A DNA stretch of 13,237 nucleotides. Origin: an uncultured Oscillospiraceae bacterium. Its GTDB lineage: Bacteria > Bacillota > Clostridia > Oscillospirales > Oscillospiraceae. The position numbers were made by a program, and so were the translations under genes. Below are positions 5,783 through 13,037 of this stretch, one piece after another. The notes below the pieces were generated by a model. It was not told the DNA's origin and ran no database searches. It saw nothing but the letters and a program-made list of their open reading frames with translations. Numbering within the stretch: the stretch's first letter is position 1; each line of letters opens with the position of its first letter. Location: the NCBI GenBank assembly GCA_910587395.1, contig CAJULJ010000066.1, positions 1-13,237 of the forward strand, in the 5' to 3' direction.

Positions 5783-7330
5783 ATGAAAAAGAGGATTCTT
5801 ACAATGCTTCTTGTTCTGGCAATGACGCTGGCTTTGGCGGCCTGCAAGCCCGGGGCCGGCCAACCCACCAGCGCCCCCTCCCAGTCCGGAGGGGAACCCA
5901 ACGCCGCCCCCGTGGACGCGCCCATGCTGGCCGACTTCTCCGCCGGGGCAGTGGACGCCTTCTTCGCCTCCGATGGCTGGTCCAACGGCAGCGTATTCAA
6001 CGTGTGGTGGAAGGGCGACATGGTGACCTACTCCGACCACCAGCTCCACCTGGGCATCTCGGACGCCAACGGTGAAGTGGAGCAGGGCTACTACGGTGGC
6101 GAGGCCCGCACCGGGCTGTACTACGGCTACGGCGATTACATCGTGAAGATGAAGCCCGCCAAGGTGGACGGCACCGCCAGCACCTTCTTCACCTGCACCG
6201 GTCCCTACGACATCAACGCCGAGGGCAACCCCAACCCCTGGGACGAGATTGACATTGAGTTCCTGGGCAAGGACACCACCGGGGTACAGTTCAACTATTT
6301 CGTGAATGGACAGGGCGGCCACGAGCACTGGTACGACCTGGGCTTCGACGCCTCCGAGGAGTTCCACGAGTACGGCTTCCGCTGGAAAGAGGATTCCATC
6401 TCCTGGCTGGTAGACGGCAAAGAGGTCTATACCGTGGAGGCCAGCGCCGACAACCCCCTGCCCTCCACCCCGGGGCGCATCCTGATGAACTACTGGTGCG
6501 GCACCCCGGACGCCGAGGGCTGGATGGGCAAGTATGAAGTCAATGACACCACCGCCGACTACCAGTGGGTCAAGACCTCCGCCCGGGGCCGGGAGCTGGT
6601 GCCCGCCGAGGGTGGCGATGAAAACGGCACCATGGACGGCCTGGATGTGAACTTCGCCGACGGCGCGGCGGCGGACGGCAGCGTGTTCGCCTCCGACGGC
6701 TGGTCCAACGGCAGCGTGTTCAACGTGTGGTGGAAGGGCGACATGGTGACTTACTCCGACAACCAGCTTCACCTAGGCATCTCCGACGCCAAGGGCGAGG
6801 TGGAACAGGGCTACTACGGCGGCGAGGCCCGCACCGCCCACCACTACGGTTACGGCGAGTACTCCGTCAGCATGAAGCCCGCCAAGGTGGAGGGTACCGC
6901 CAGCACCTTCTTCACCTGCACCGGTAACTACGACATCGGCCCGGACGGCAACCCCAACCCCTGGGACGAGATTGACATCGAATTTTTGGGCAAGGACACC
7001 ACCGGCGTGCAGTTCAACTATTTCGTGGACGGCCAGGGGGGCCACGAGTACTGGTATGACCTGGGCTTCGACGCCTCCGAGGACTTCCACGAGTACGGCT
7101 TCCGCTGGGCGGAGGACTCCATTACCTGGACGGTGGACGGCAAGGACGTGTACACCGTCAGCGCCAACGCCGACACACCTCTGCCCTCCACTCCGGGCCG
7201 TATCCTGATGAATTACTGGTGCGGCACCCCCGACGCCGAGGGCTGGATGGGCAAGTACCAGCTCAGTGACGCCACCGCCGACTACCAGTGGATCAAGACC
7301 ACCGCCACCGGGGTCTCCTTGGGCGGCTGA
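5783..7330 (+). CDS. Lipoprotein with two tandem GH16 lichenase (endo-1,3-1,4-beta-glucanase) domains
   Basis: This is a 515-residue surface lipoprotein. The ATG at 5783 follows AAGGAG (5768-5773) with 9-base spacing. Residues 1-20 are a lipoprotein signal peptide ending in LALAA before lipidated C21, followed by a Gly/Pro/Ser linker to about residue 48. Domain 1 (about 50-267) and domain 2 (about 288-515) are both complete GH16 lichenase domains of about the length of Bacillus lichenase. Each carries the catalytic signature NPWDEIDIEFLG: E155, D157, E159 and E396, D398, E400 (first Glu nucleophile, second Glu acid/base). Family members cut beta-1,4 bonds next to beta-1,3-linked glucose in mixed-linkage glucan. 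The domains are about 86% identical by eye, with no gaps. The neighbouring GT2 synthase and GH3 glucosidase suggest trimming or release of a self-made glucan, although scavenging cereal glucan is a real alternative. Confidence 0.93.
   Translation: MKKRILTMLLVLAMTLALAACKPGAGQPTSAPSQSGGEPNAAPVDAPMLADFSAGAVDAFFASDGWSNGSVFNVWWKGDMVTYSDHQLHLGISDANGEVEQGYYGGEARTGLYYGYGDYIVKMKPAKVDGTASTFFTCTGPYDINAEGNPNPWDEIDIEFLGKDTTGVQFNYFVNGQGGHEHWYDLGFDASEEFHEYGFRWKEDSISWLVDGKEVYTVEASADNPLPSTPGRILMNYWCGTPDAEGWMGKYEVNDTTADYQWVKTSARGRELVPAEGGDENGTMDGLDVNFADGAAADGSVFASDGWSNGSVFNVWWKGDMVTYSDNQLHLGISDAKGEVEQGYYGGEARTAHHYGYGEYSVSMKPAKVEGTASTFFTCTGNYDIGPDGNPNPWDEIDIEFLGKDTTGVQFNYFVDGQGGHEYWYDLGFDASEDFHEYGFRWAEDSITWTVDGKDVYTVSANADTPLPSTPGRILMNYWCGTPDAEGWMGKYQLSDATADYQWIKTTATGVSLGG
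5963..6583 (+). repeat. GH16 tandem repeat, copy 1
   Basis: This 621-base stretch aligns without any gap to 6686-7306 at a constant offset of 723 bases. It covers almost the entire first GH16 domain (residues 61-267). Long identical stretches and many synonymous changes are visible, so the duplication is internal to the gene and fairly recent, but not fresh. Confidence 0.9.
6686..7306 (+). repeat. GH16 tandem repeat, copy 2
   Basis: This is the second copy of the 621-base unit, encoding residues 302-508. A linker of about 34 residues (6584-6685), rich in Gly, Asp and Glu, separates the copies. Catalytic residues are kept in both copies. Substitutions cluster at surface-type positions such as EARTGLYYGYG versus EARTAHHYGYG. 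Confidence 0.9.
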
Positions 7331-7352
7331 TACTCCGGCACGGCTTGAAGAT

Positions 7353-7374
7353 CCCCGCCCCGTTTGGGGCGGGG
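7353..7374 (+). terminator. Strong GC hairpin between GH16 and GT2 genes, no T run
   Basis: CCCCGCCCC (7353-7361) pairs perfectly with GGGGCGGGG (7366-7374) around the loop GTTT. No T run follows (ACAGGAAATC), so full termination is unlikely. It more plausibly gives partial attenuation or protects the 3' end of the GH16 message, letting the lichenase be made in larger amount than the downstream enzymes. Confidence 0.5.
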
Positions 7375-7407
7375 ACAGGAAATCGGATCAGATGAGAGTG
7401 GAATGAC

Positions 7408-8736
7408 ATGGGATATTTGACGACTCTTGCAATCGTGTTCATCGCCATCTGGTGCTGTTTCTTTCTCCTGCTGTTCCATTACGGCGTGTTTGCCCTCATC
7501 GGGGTGTTCAAGCGCACCGTCTATCCCCATACGGAGCGCAGGCTGAAATACGGCATCGTCATCGCCGCCCGGAACGAGGAGGCGGTGATCGGCCCCCTGC
7601 TGGACAGCATCCGGGCCTGCGACTACCCCCGGGAAAAGCTGGAGGTGTTCGTCGTCGCCCACAACTGCACCGACCGCACCGCCGCCATTGCCCGGGCCCG
7701 GGGGGCCCAGGTGTACGAATACGACAACCCGGCGGAGCGCACGGCGGGCTACGCCTACCGCTGCCTGTTTGACAAAATCAATACCGAGTGGAGGGACGCG
7801 GGCTTTGACGGCTTTTTCATCATCAACGCCGACAACGTCCTCTCCCCGGACTACATCTCCAAAATGAACGACGCCTTCACGGCCACTGGCGGGGAGCACG
7901 TCATCACCTCTTACCGCAATTCCCGGAATTTCGGCAGCAACTATATGTCCTGCCTGTATGGGCTGTATTTTATCTCCGCCTGCCGGTTCGAGGCCCGGGG
8001 CCGCACCGTGTGCGGGTGCAGCACCCGTGTGTCCGGCACGGGCTACCTGTTCCCGCCCCAGCTGGTGGAAAAGGGCTGGGAGTACGTCACCCTCACCGAG
8101 GACTGGGAGTTCACCGCCGATCAGCTGGCCCAGGGGCGCAAGGTTCTCTACTGCGACGAGGCGGAGTTCTTCGACGAGCAGCCCATCACCCTGCGGGTGA
8201 TGCTGCGCCAGCGGCTGCGCTGGGCCAGGGGGCACATGATTGTGTTTTTCACCCGGTTCCGGGCGCTGATGAAGAGCCTGTTTTCCAAGGACAACGGGCT
8301 GGACGGGAAACGGCGGTTCTCCGTGTTTGACATATCCGCCTCCATCCTGCCCCTGGGGGTCATCAGTGTGGCCCTGCTGCTGGTCCAGCTGGGGTGTATC
8401 GCCCTGTGCCCCCTGTTTGGCTGTGATGCGGGACGGGTGTGGGCCTTTTACGGCTGGCTGTCCCTGGCGCTGTTCGCGCTGTCCTATTTGCTCACCGTGC
8501 TGGGCGCGCTGCTGCTGGTGCTCCTGGAGCGCGGGCGCATCCGGCGCGTAGGCGCGGGAAAGCTGGCGGCGGCAGTGGCGCTGTGGCCCTTTTTCCTGCT
8601 GATCAACGTATTTTTGGACGTGGCCGCCCTGTTCCTCCGGGATCTGGAGTGGAAGACCATCCCCCATGTGGGGGGGCCGGCCCCGGAGCGTCTCCCGCGG
8701 CAGGCGTCTATGAGCGAGATCCCCACAAAATCTTGA
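7408..8736 (+). CDS. Processive-type GT2 glycosyltransferase, membrane beta-glycan synthase
   Basis: This is a 442-residue membrane enzyme. An N-terminal hydrophobic segment (residues 5-33) precedes a cytoplasmic GT-A domain (about 45-285): IVIAARNEEAVI, D89 in NCTDRT, D142 in the NADN metal/nucleotide site, the acceptor motif T230-E231-D232 and Q268-RLRW-A with R271 and W272 (QxxRW). The C-terminal half has three strongly hydrophobic segments (about 309-336, 344-374 and 384-410) and a tail with EWKTIPH. D, D, TED and QxxRW together mark processive polymerases such as cellulose, curdlan, hyaluronan and mixed-linkage glucan synthases. There is no PilZ domain and no BcsB-like partner. The ATG at 7408 has only a weak site (AGTGGA, 7397-7402). 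Linkage and sugar cannot be read from sequence; the flanking lichenase and beta-glucosidase argue for a beta-glucan made from UDP-glucose. Confidence 0.88.
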   Translation: MGYLTTLAIVFIAIWCCFFLLLFHYGVFALIGVFKRTVYPHTERRLKYGIVIAARNEEAVIGPLLDSIRACDYPREKLEVFVVAHNCTDRTAAIARARGAQVYEYDNPAERTAGYAYRCLFDKINTEWRDAGFDGFFIINADNVLSPDYISKMNDAFTATGGEHVITSYRNSRNFGSNYMSCLYGLYFISACRFEARGRTVCGCSTRVSGTGYLFPPQLVEKGWEYVTLTEDWEFTADQLAQGRKVLYCDEAEFFDEQPITLRVMLRQRLRWARGHMIVFFTRFRALMKSLFSKDNGLDGKRRFSVFDISASILPLGVISVALLLVQLGCIALCPLFGCDAGRVWAFYGWLSLALFALSYLLTVLGALLLVLLERGRIRRVGAGKLAAAVALWPFFLLINVFLDVAALFLRDLEWKTIPHVGGPAPERLPRQASMSEIPTKS

Positions 8737-8752
8737 TTTAGGAGGTTTTCCC

Positions 8753-11700
8753 ATGGCAAAAGAAAAAGGCAAAAAGAAGAAGCTGAGCGCAAAGGCATTC
8801 ACCGCTGTCATCGCGTCCCTGCTGGCTGTTTTGCTGGCGTTTTCCATCGTGCTGAGCGTGGTGACCACCTCCCGGTTCGACTTGGTGCTCCGGGATATCT
8901 TCGGCGAGACGGATTTCAGCGGCGGCGGCCCGGGCCACGACATCGACGCCAACTACTACACCCGTGACATCGCCGACTCCAAGGAGCTCCAGGCCGCCGA
9001 GCAGGCTTACGCCCGTAAGGCTGGGGCGGAGGGCTTCGTGCTCCTTTATAATCAGAACGAGGGCGGCAAGGGCTTGCCCGTGGCGGCGGGGAGCAAGCTG
9101 AGCCTGTTCTCCTCCTCCTCCGTGGATCTGCTGGCCGGCGGCACCGGCTCCGGCGTGTCCACCATCTCCAGCGATATGCGCACCGCCCTCACCGAGCAGG
9201 GCTACGGGGTCAACGAGGCCCTGTGGAAATTCTACAGCGACAACCACAGCAGCTACACCCGGGGCGGCGGCTCCATCATGTACGGCGGCGCCGAGGACTG
9301 GACCATCAAAGAGGCCCCCGTGTCCGCCATCCCCGGCGATGCCAAAAGCGAGGCGGAGGGCACCATCCCCGTGTTCTTCCTGGCCCGTACCGGCGGCGAG
9401 GGCCGGGACCTGGGCCGTTACATGGGCGAGTGGACCAGCGAGTCCGCCGACAAGGACAAACACTACCTGGAGCCCAACAGCGTGGAGCTGGAGGTCATCC
9501 AGTACCTCAACGACAACTTTGACAACGTGATCCTGGTGGTGAACACCAACAACGCCTTCGAGCTGGGCTGGGTGAAGGACTACCCCAACATCACCTCCGT
9601 GCTGTGGGCCCCCGGTGCGGGCGGTGACACCTGCCGCTCCATCGCCGACGTACTCAGCGGCAAGGTCAACCCCTCCGGCCATCTGGTGGATACCTTCGCC
9701 TACGACGCCTTCTCCTCCCCCGCCATGCAAAACATGGGGGACATGATGATGGTGAACGGCGGGCAGGATGTGGAGGCCGCCGTCTTCTACGACGAGGGCA
9801 TCTACGTGGGCTATAAATACTATGAGACCCGTTATTTTGACAAGGCGCTGAACCAGGGCAATGCCGGGGACTACGATTATGCCTCCACTGTGCAGTACCC
9901 CTTCGGCTTCGGCCTGTCCTACACCACGTTTGAATGGTCGGATTTCCAGCTGGGCCAGATGGACGAAAACGGCGCTATCGAGGTGTCTGTCACCGTGAAG
10001 AACACCGGCGCTGTGGCGGGCCGGGAGGTGGTGCAGGTCTACCTGAACGCCCCCTACACCAGCTACGACAAGGCCAACTATGTGGAGAAGTCCGCCGTCT
10101 CCCTGGTGGGCTTCGGCAAGACGGGGGAGCTTCAACCCGGCCAGTCCGAGACCGTCACCGTCACCGTCAACCGCAAGGACTTCATCTCCTATGATGACGT
10201 GAACGCCAAGACCTACATCCTGGAAGCGGGAGACTACCTGCTCACCGCCGCCCAGAACGCCCACGCCGCCGCCGACAACTTCCTGGCCTTCGGCGGGCAG
10301 GCGGTGGAGCCCCTGTTCGGCGGGGCGGACGCCTCCTTCGTGGGCAAGTGGAGCTATGACTACAGCCAGAACGGCGGCGTGGACAACGTGACCTACGCCA
10401 AGTCCCTCACCGGGGTGGATGTGACCAACCAGTTCGACCACGCCCATTACGATGAGTTCACCCCCCGGGACCAGTTCCTCACCCGGCAGGACTGGGCGGG
10501 CACCTTCCCCCAGACCCACGGCAGCCAGGACAGCAAGCGGCAGAGCCCCTTCAGCGAGAAGAACGGCTACACCTGGGAGATCCAGGTGTCCGACGCCATC
10601 CGGGACGCCATCCGGGCCAAGGGCGTGGGCGCGTCCATGAACCCCATGACCGAGGAGGAGGCTGCCGCCCAGGCAGGCCAATACGGCAAGCGGGGCGGCC
10701 TGGAGCTCATCGACTACCGGGGCCGTGACTTTGACGAGGTGGAGGCCGAGGGCGGCTGGGACGCCCTCATCGACCAGATGGACACCAGCGAGCTGGAGTC
10801 CATCATCCGCAACGGAGGCTACCAGACCCTGGGCTCCGCCAACGTCTCCAAGCCCCGTGCCATCGACTACGATGGCCCCTCCGGCCTGAACGAGGGGGGC
10901 ATCACCCACGAGCCCTACTCCATCACCTACCCCTGCGCCACCAACCTGGCTGCCAGCTGGGACCGGGAGAACTCCTGGCTCCACGGCTACTATGTAGGGG
11001 AGGATGCCCTGGCCGCCGACGGCAACTGGGGCAAGCACCAGTACATTGGCCTCATCACCGGCTGGTACGCCCCCGCCATGAACATCCACCGCACGCCGTT
11101 CGCGGGGCGCAACTTCGAGTACTATTCTGAGGACGGCTTCATGTCCGGCGAGTTCGCCAAAGAGGCGGCGGTGGCCTGTTCCGAGAAGGGCGTGTACGCC
11201 TACATCAAGCACTTCGCCCTCAACGACCAGGAGGATCACCGCAGCCATGTGGCCACCTTCGCCAACGAACAGGCCATCCGGGAGATCTACCTGAAGCCCT
11301 TCCAGACCTGCATCGAGGAGCGGGGTAATACCCTCATCAAGGTGCAGGAGTACGACGCGTCCACCAAGGAGTATACCGCCAAGGAGGTGGAGATCCCCGC
11401 TGTCATGGCTGTGATGTCCTCCTTCAACCGGGTGGGCTGCACTTGGGCGGGCGGCAACTACAACCTGCTCACCGGGGTGCTGCGCAATGAGTGGGGGTTT
11501 GACGGCACCATCATCACCGACTACGACGGCGGCGGCACCATGGATACCGAGCAGTGCGTCCGGGCCGGGGGCGATTTGAAGCTCACCGGCTTCGAGGTGG
11601 ACGCCCCCATCGACGTGAGCAACCCCGCCTCCCAGTACCACGCCCGGCAGGCCATCAAGCACATCCTGTACACCACCGTGAACTCCAACGCCATGAACGG

Positions 11701-11848
11701 CATCGTCCATGGCACCTCTGTGGGCGAGCTGCCCTTCGCCAACTACTGGTTCATCCTCATCGGCGAGGGCGTCATCGCGGCGGGCCTCATCGTGTGGGGC
11801 GTGATCGCCATCGTGCGGCGCTGGAAAAAGGAGAAGGCCGGGAACTGA
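8753..11848 (+). CDS. Circularly permuted GH3 beta-glucosidase anchored at both ends
   Basis: This is a 1031-residue protein. The ATG at 8753 follows AGGAGG (8740-8745), 16 bases after the GT2 stop. Residues 1-13 are Lys-rich and cytosolic; 14-37 form a membrane segment. The domain order is reversed from classical GH3. The alpha/beta sandwich comes first (about 85-385, with probable acid/base E216 in GGEGRD). A fibronectin-III-like domain follows (about 386-512, entered by the FGFGLSYTTF motif). The TIM-barrel domain comes last (about 690-960). The barrel shows GWYAPAMNIHRTPFAGRNFE, YIKHFALNDQE and the nucleophile D923 in GTIITDYDGGG. Residues 998-1021 form a second membrane segment followed by RRWKKEK. 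The catalytic body should lie outside the cell. It would remove glucose from oligosaccharides released by the lichenase. Permuted GH3 enzymes are known from clostridia; the double anchor is less usual. Confidence 0.92.
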   Translation: MAKEKGKKKKLSAKAFTAVIASLLAVLLAFSIVLSVVTTSRFDLVLRDIFGETDFSGGGPGHDIDANYYTRDIADSKELQAAEQAYARKAGAEGFVLLYNQNEGGKGLPVAAGSKLSLFSSSSVDLLAGGTGSGVSTISSDMRTALTEQGYGVNEALWKFYSDNHSSYTRGGGSIMYGGAEDWTIKEAPVSAIPGDAKSEAEGTIPVFFLARTGGEGRDLGRYMGEWTSESADKDKHYLEPNSVELEVIQYLNDNFDNVILVVNTNNAFELGWVKDYPNITSVLWAPGAGGDTCRSIADVLSGKVNPSGHLVDTFAYDAFSSPAMQNMGDMMMVNGGQDVEAAVFYDEGIYVGYKYYETRYFDKALNQGNAGDYDYASTVQYPFGFGLSYTTFEWSDFQLGQMDENGAIEVSVTVKNTGAVAGREVVQVYLNAPYTSYDKANYVEKSAVSLVGFGKTGELQPGQSETVTVTVNRKDFISYDDVNAKTYILEAGDYLLTAAQNAHAAADNFLAFGGQAVEPLFGGADASFVGKWSYDYSQNGGVDNVTYAKSLTGVDVTNQFDHAHYDEFTPRDQFLTRQDWAGTFPQTHGSQDSKRQSPFSEKNGYTWEIQVSDAIRDAIRAKGVGASMNPMTEEEAAAQAGQYGKRGGLELIDYRGRDFDEVEAEGGWDALIDQMDTSELESIIRNGGYQTLGSANVSKPRAIDYDGPSGLNEGGITHEPYSITYPCATNLAASWDRENSWLHGYYVGEDALAADGNWGKHQYIGLITGWYAPAMNIHRTPFAGRNFEYYSEDGFMSGEFAKEAAVACSEKGVYAYIKHFALNDQEDHRSHVATFANEQAIREIYLKPFQTCIEERGNTLIKVQEYDASTKEYTAKEVEIPAVMAVMSSFNRVGCTWAGGNYNLLTGVLRNEWGFDGTIITDYDGGGTMDTEQCVRAGGDLKLTGFEVDAPIDVSNPASQYHARQAIKHILYTTVNSNAMNGIVHGTSVGELPFANYWFILIGEGVIAAGLIVWGVIAIVRRWKKEKAGN

Positions 11849-11903
11849 CCGCGCCTGCGGTACAACAAAGAGAACGCCGGAACTCCGGTGATTCTATAAA
11901 TCC

Positions 11904-12143
11904 TCATTCAGCGACGGCCGGACTCCGAAAGGGGTCCGGTCGCTGCTTGTTAAAGTCCGGCAAAAACAGGGTGGGAATGGATGCCTTCCCTTCATCCTCC
12001 AGGCCGCGCAGTCTCTCCCTAGGTAGGGAAAAGCCCTCGCAGTCGTTGCTGAACGACCACGAGGGCAGGATGGTGTCGCCGATCTCGTCGATGACAGCGC
12101 AGTCGTGTTTGAACTTGGAAATATCGATGCCTACAAAATACAT
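11904..12143 (-). pseudogene. Truncated IS110-family transposase, N-terminal fragment
   Basis: The ATG at 12141-12143 follows a perfect AAAGGAGG site. MYFVGIDISKFKHDCAVIDE is the start of the IS110 transposase RuvC-like DEDD domain, with the first catalytic Asp (D7). Similarity continues through EGF.L..ERLRGLEDEGK to about residue 53 (11985). After that the reading (ASIPTLFLPDFNKQR...) is unrelated and stops at 11904 inside the terminator hairpin of the GH3 gene. A full IS110 transposase has about 330-430 residues, so this one lacks most of the DEDD domain and the C-terminal serine domain and cannot be active. The intact ribosome site means that a 79-residue fragment could still be translated. 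Confidence 0.85.
11910..11950 (+). terminator. Hairpin terminator after the GH3 gene
   Basis: AGCGAC (11910-11915) and CGGACTCC (11919-11926) pair with GGGGTCCG (11931-11938) and GTCGCT (11939-11944) around a GAAA loop, with a 3-base bulge and one wobble. GCTTGTTAAA follows, a modest T-containing tail. It lies about 60 bases after the GH3 stop and probably ends the glucan operon. Confidence 0.6.
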
Positions 12144-12330
12144 GGTGTCCTCCTTTCGATTTTTGCACTGCTGTTTCCACAGCTGGCTTGTCCCTGTACG
12201 CACGCAAATGAAACGTCCAAGCGTTAACTAACCAATCACCATTTCAGACAAGCCACTGTGGTTTGAGTCACCTCCGAACAGTCTGGCTGTAGCAACATAG
12301 GTACAAATCCACAGTGCTTGTTCTGATTAT
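11985..12330 (-). mobile_element. Remnant of an IS110-family insertion sequence (5' end only)
   Basis: Read on the minus strand, this stretch holds the non-coding upstream flank (about 12144-12330) and the first 53 recognisable codons of an IS110 transposase. The remaining 85% or more of the transposase and the other end are missing. Outer borders are approximate: IS110 elements have no inverted repeats to mark them. It lies just after the glucan operon and may mark the edge of the resident DNA. Confidence 0.7.
12144..12325 (-). ncRNA. Candidate IS110 bridge RNA region
   Basis: IS110-type elements carry a structured bridge RNA in the non-coding flank upstream of the transposase, and this remnant keeps that flank. 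On the minus strand, CAAGCACTGTGG (complement of 12309-12320) can pair with CCACAGTGGCTTG (complement of 12249-12261) with one bulge, enclosing a 47-base internal region. A further arm at 12177-12192 carries nearly the same sequence in the opposite sense and could compete for pairing. A small GCTGT-GGAA-ACAGC hairpin lies at about 12170-12183, close to the transposase start. The pairing is visible; its identity as a bridge RNA is inferred from family knowledge. Ends are approximate. Confidence 0.5.
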
Positions 12331-12381
12331 ATTGCAGGTAGCTACTCCTGCCATATAACATCTTCAAAGAAAGGAGAAATA

Positions 12382-12669
12382 ATGAAAACCACCCCTTTCG
12401 AGATGGTTTTTATTATACGTGCTGAGATGGAACCCAGAAAAGAAAATTCTGCTTCCGACGCGGAGTGGTACTGCCGTGAAGACCTGGGAGGGAATCGGTT
12501 TTACGTGATGTTTTTCCAAATGTGCTGGAAGTACGGGGGGCGGTGGGCCAGCGCGGATGAGAAAGAACGGCGGTTCATCGAGGAGGTCACCCGGGTCACC
12601 TACGAGCGGGAGCGGGCGGTTCGGCTGGGACTTCCCCTGCCTGACGTGCGCCCGGCGTTTGCGTCCTGA
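12382..12669 (+). CDS. Unidentified 95-residue protein
   Basis: I do not recognise the family. The ATG at 12382 follows AAGGAG (12371-12376) with 5-base spacing, and a hairpin follows the stop, so it has the signals of a real gene. The protein is soluble and charged. An aromatic, cysteine-containing middle (AEWYCREDLGGNRFYVMFFQMCWKYG, split here between residues 27-52) precedes a basic helical segment (ADEKERRFIEEVTRVTYERERAVRLG). The C-terminus is LPLPDVRPAFAS. No signal peptide or membrane segment is seen. The start codon lies close to where the IS110 element would have had its outer end, so the insertion may have landed in its promoter. Confidence 0.6.
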   Translation: MKTTPFEMVFIIRAEMEPRKENSASDAEWYCREDLGGNRFYVMFFQMCWKYGGRWASADEKERRFIEEVTRVTYERERAVRLGLPLPDVRPAFAS

Positions 12670-12702
12670 TCCACAACCTGACCCACAATAGGAAACGAGT
12701 GG

Positions 12703-12740
12703 GCGGAGGCAATGGAGCGGAAATCACCATTGCTTCCGCA
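12703..12740 (+). terminator. Hairpin after the 95-residue gene
   Basis: GCGGAGGCAATGG (12703-12715) pairs with CCATTGCTTCCGC (12727-12739), 13 bp with one wobble and an 11-base loop. It is followed by ATTTCTGG rather than a full T run. Likely a weak terminator or a 3'-end stabiliser for the preceding gene. Confidence 0.5.
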
Positions 12741-12957
12741 TTTCTGGAACAAAAACGCCCCCAAAGCGCCATATGGAGGCGTTTCGAGGGCGGGCAATCA
12801 GTTGGTAAGGACAAGGCAGCAGGTTCATATTGGAACAGTGGCACAATATAATCTGGGTATTTCTGCGTAAAATCCTTGCTTTTTGCGGCTTAGCAGTACA
12901 TTTCTGGATAGTTGAAATTTTGTCTTTCGGCTTTGACCACATAACAAGCCACAGACA
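12741..12957. other. Intergenic stretch without a gene
   Basis: No convincing coding sequence is visible. AAACGCC (12753-12759) and GGCGTTT (12778-12784) form a hairpin that on the minus strand runs into GTTTTTG, so it could be a backup minus-strand terminator. The rest is moderately AT-rich with no repeats or RNA gene that I recognise. Confidence 0.4.
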
Positions 12958-12997
12958 GAAAAAACGGCGCACCGGGACGCTGTTCCCGGTGCGCCGT
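12958..12997 (-). terminator. Strong minus-strand intrinsic terminator
   Basis: ACGGCGCACCGGGA (12964-12977) pairs perfectly over 14 bp with TCCCGGTGCGCCGT (12984-12997) around the loop CGCTGT. On the minus strand the stem is followed directly by TTTTTT (complement of 12958-12963, nearly all A on the plus strand). The plus-strand side has only GGTTATTTG. It therefore terminates transcription coming from the right. Confidence 0.8.
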
Positions 12998-13037
12998 GGT
13001 TATTTGTCTCCGCCAAAGCTCAGGACTCAATGCTCAG

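Noticed and set aside
5729..6772. Minus-strand open frame opposite the GH16 gene, itself repetitive
   Set aside because: Its repeats simply mirror the duplicated GH16 domains; no domain or ribosome site supports it.
7282..8952. Minus-strand open frame of 556 codons opposite the GT2 gene
   Set aside because: The GT2 protein on the plus strand has all family motifs; the opposite frame is Gln/His/Pro/Gly-rich shadow sequence.
8738..11710. Minus-strand open frame of 990 codons opposite the GH3 gene
   Set aside because: It is rich in Gly, Val and His in the way expected for the antisense of a GC-rich gene, and the plus strand has complete GH3 motifs. It is a composition artefact.
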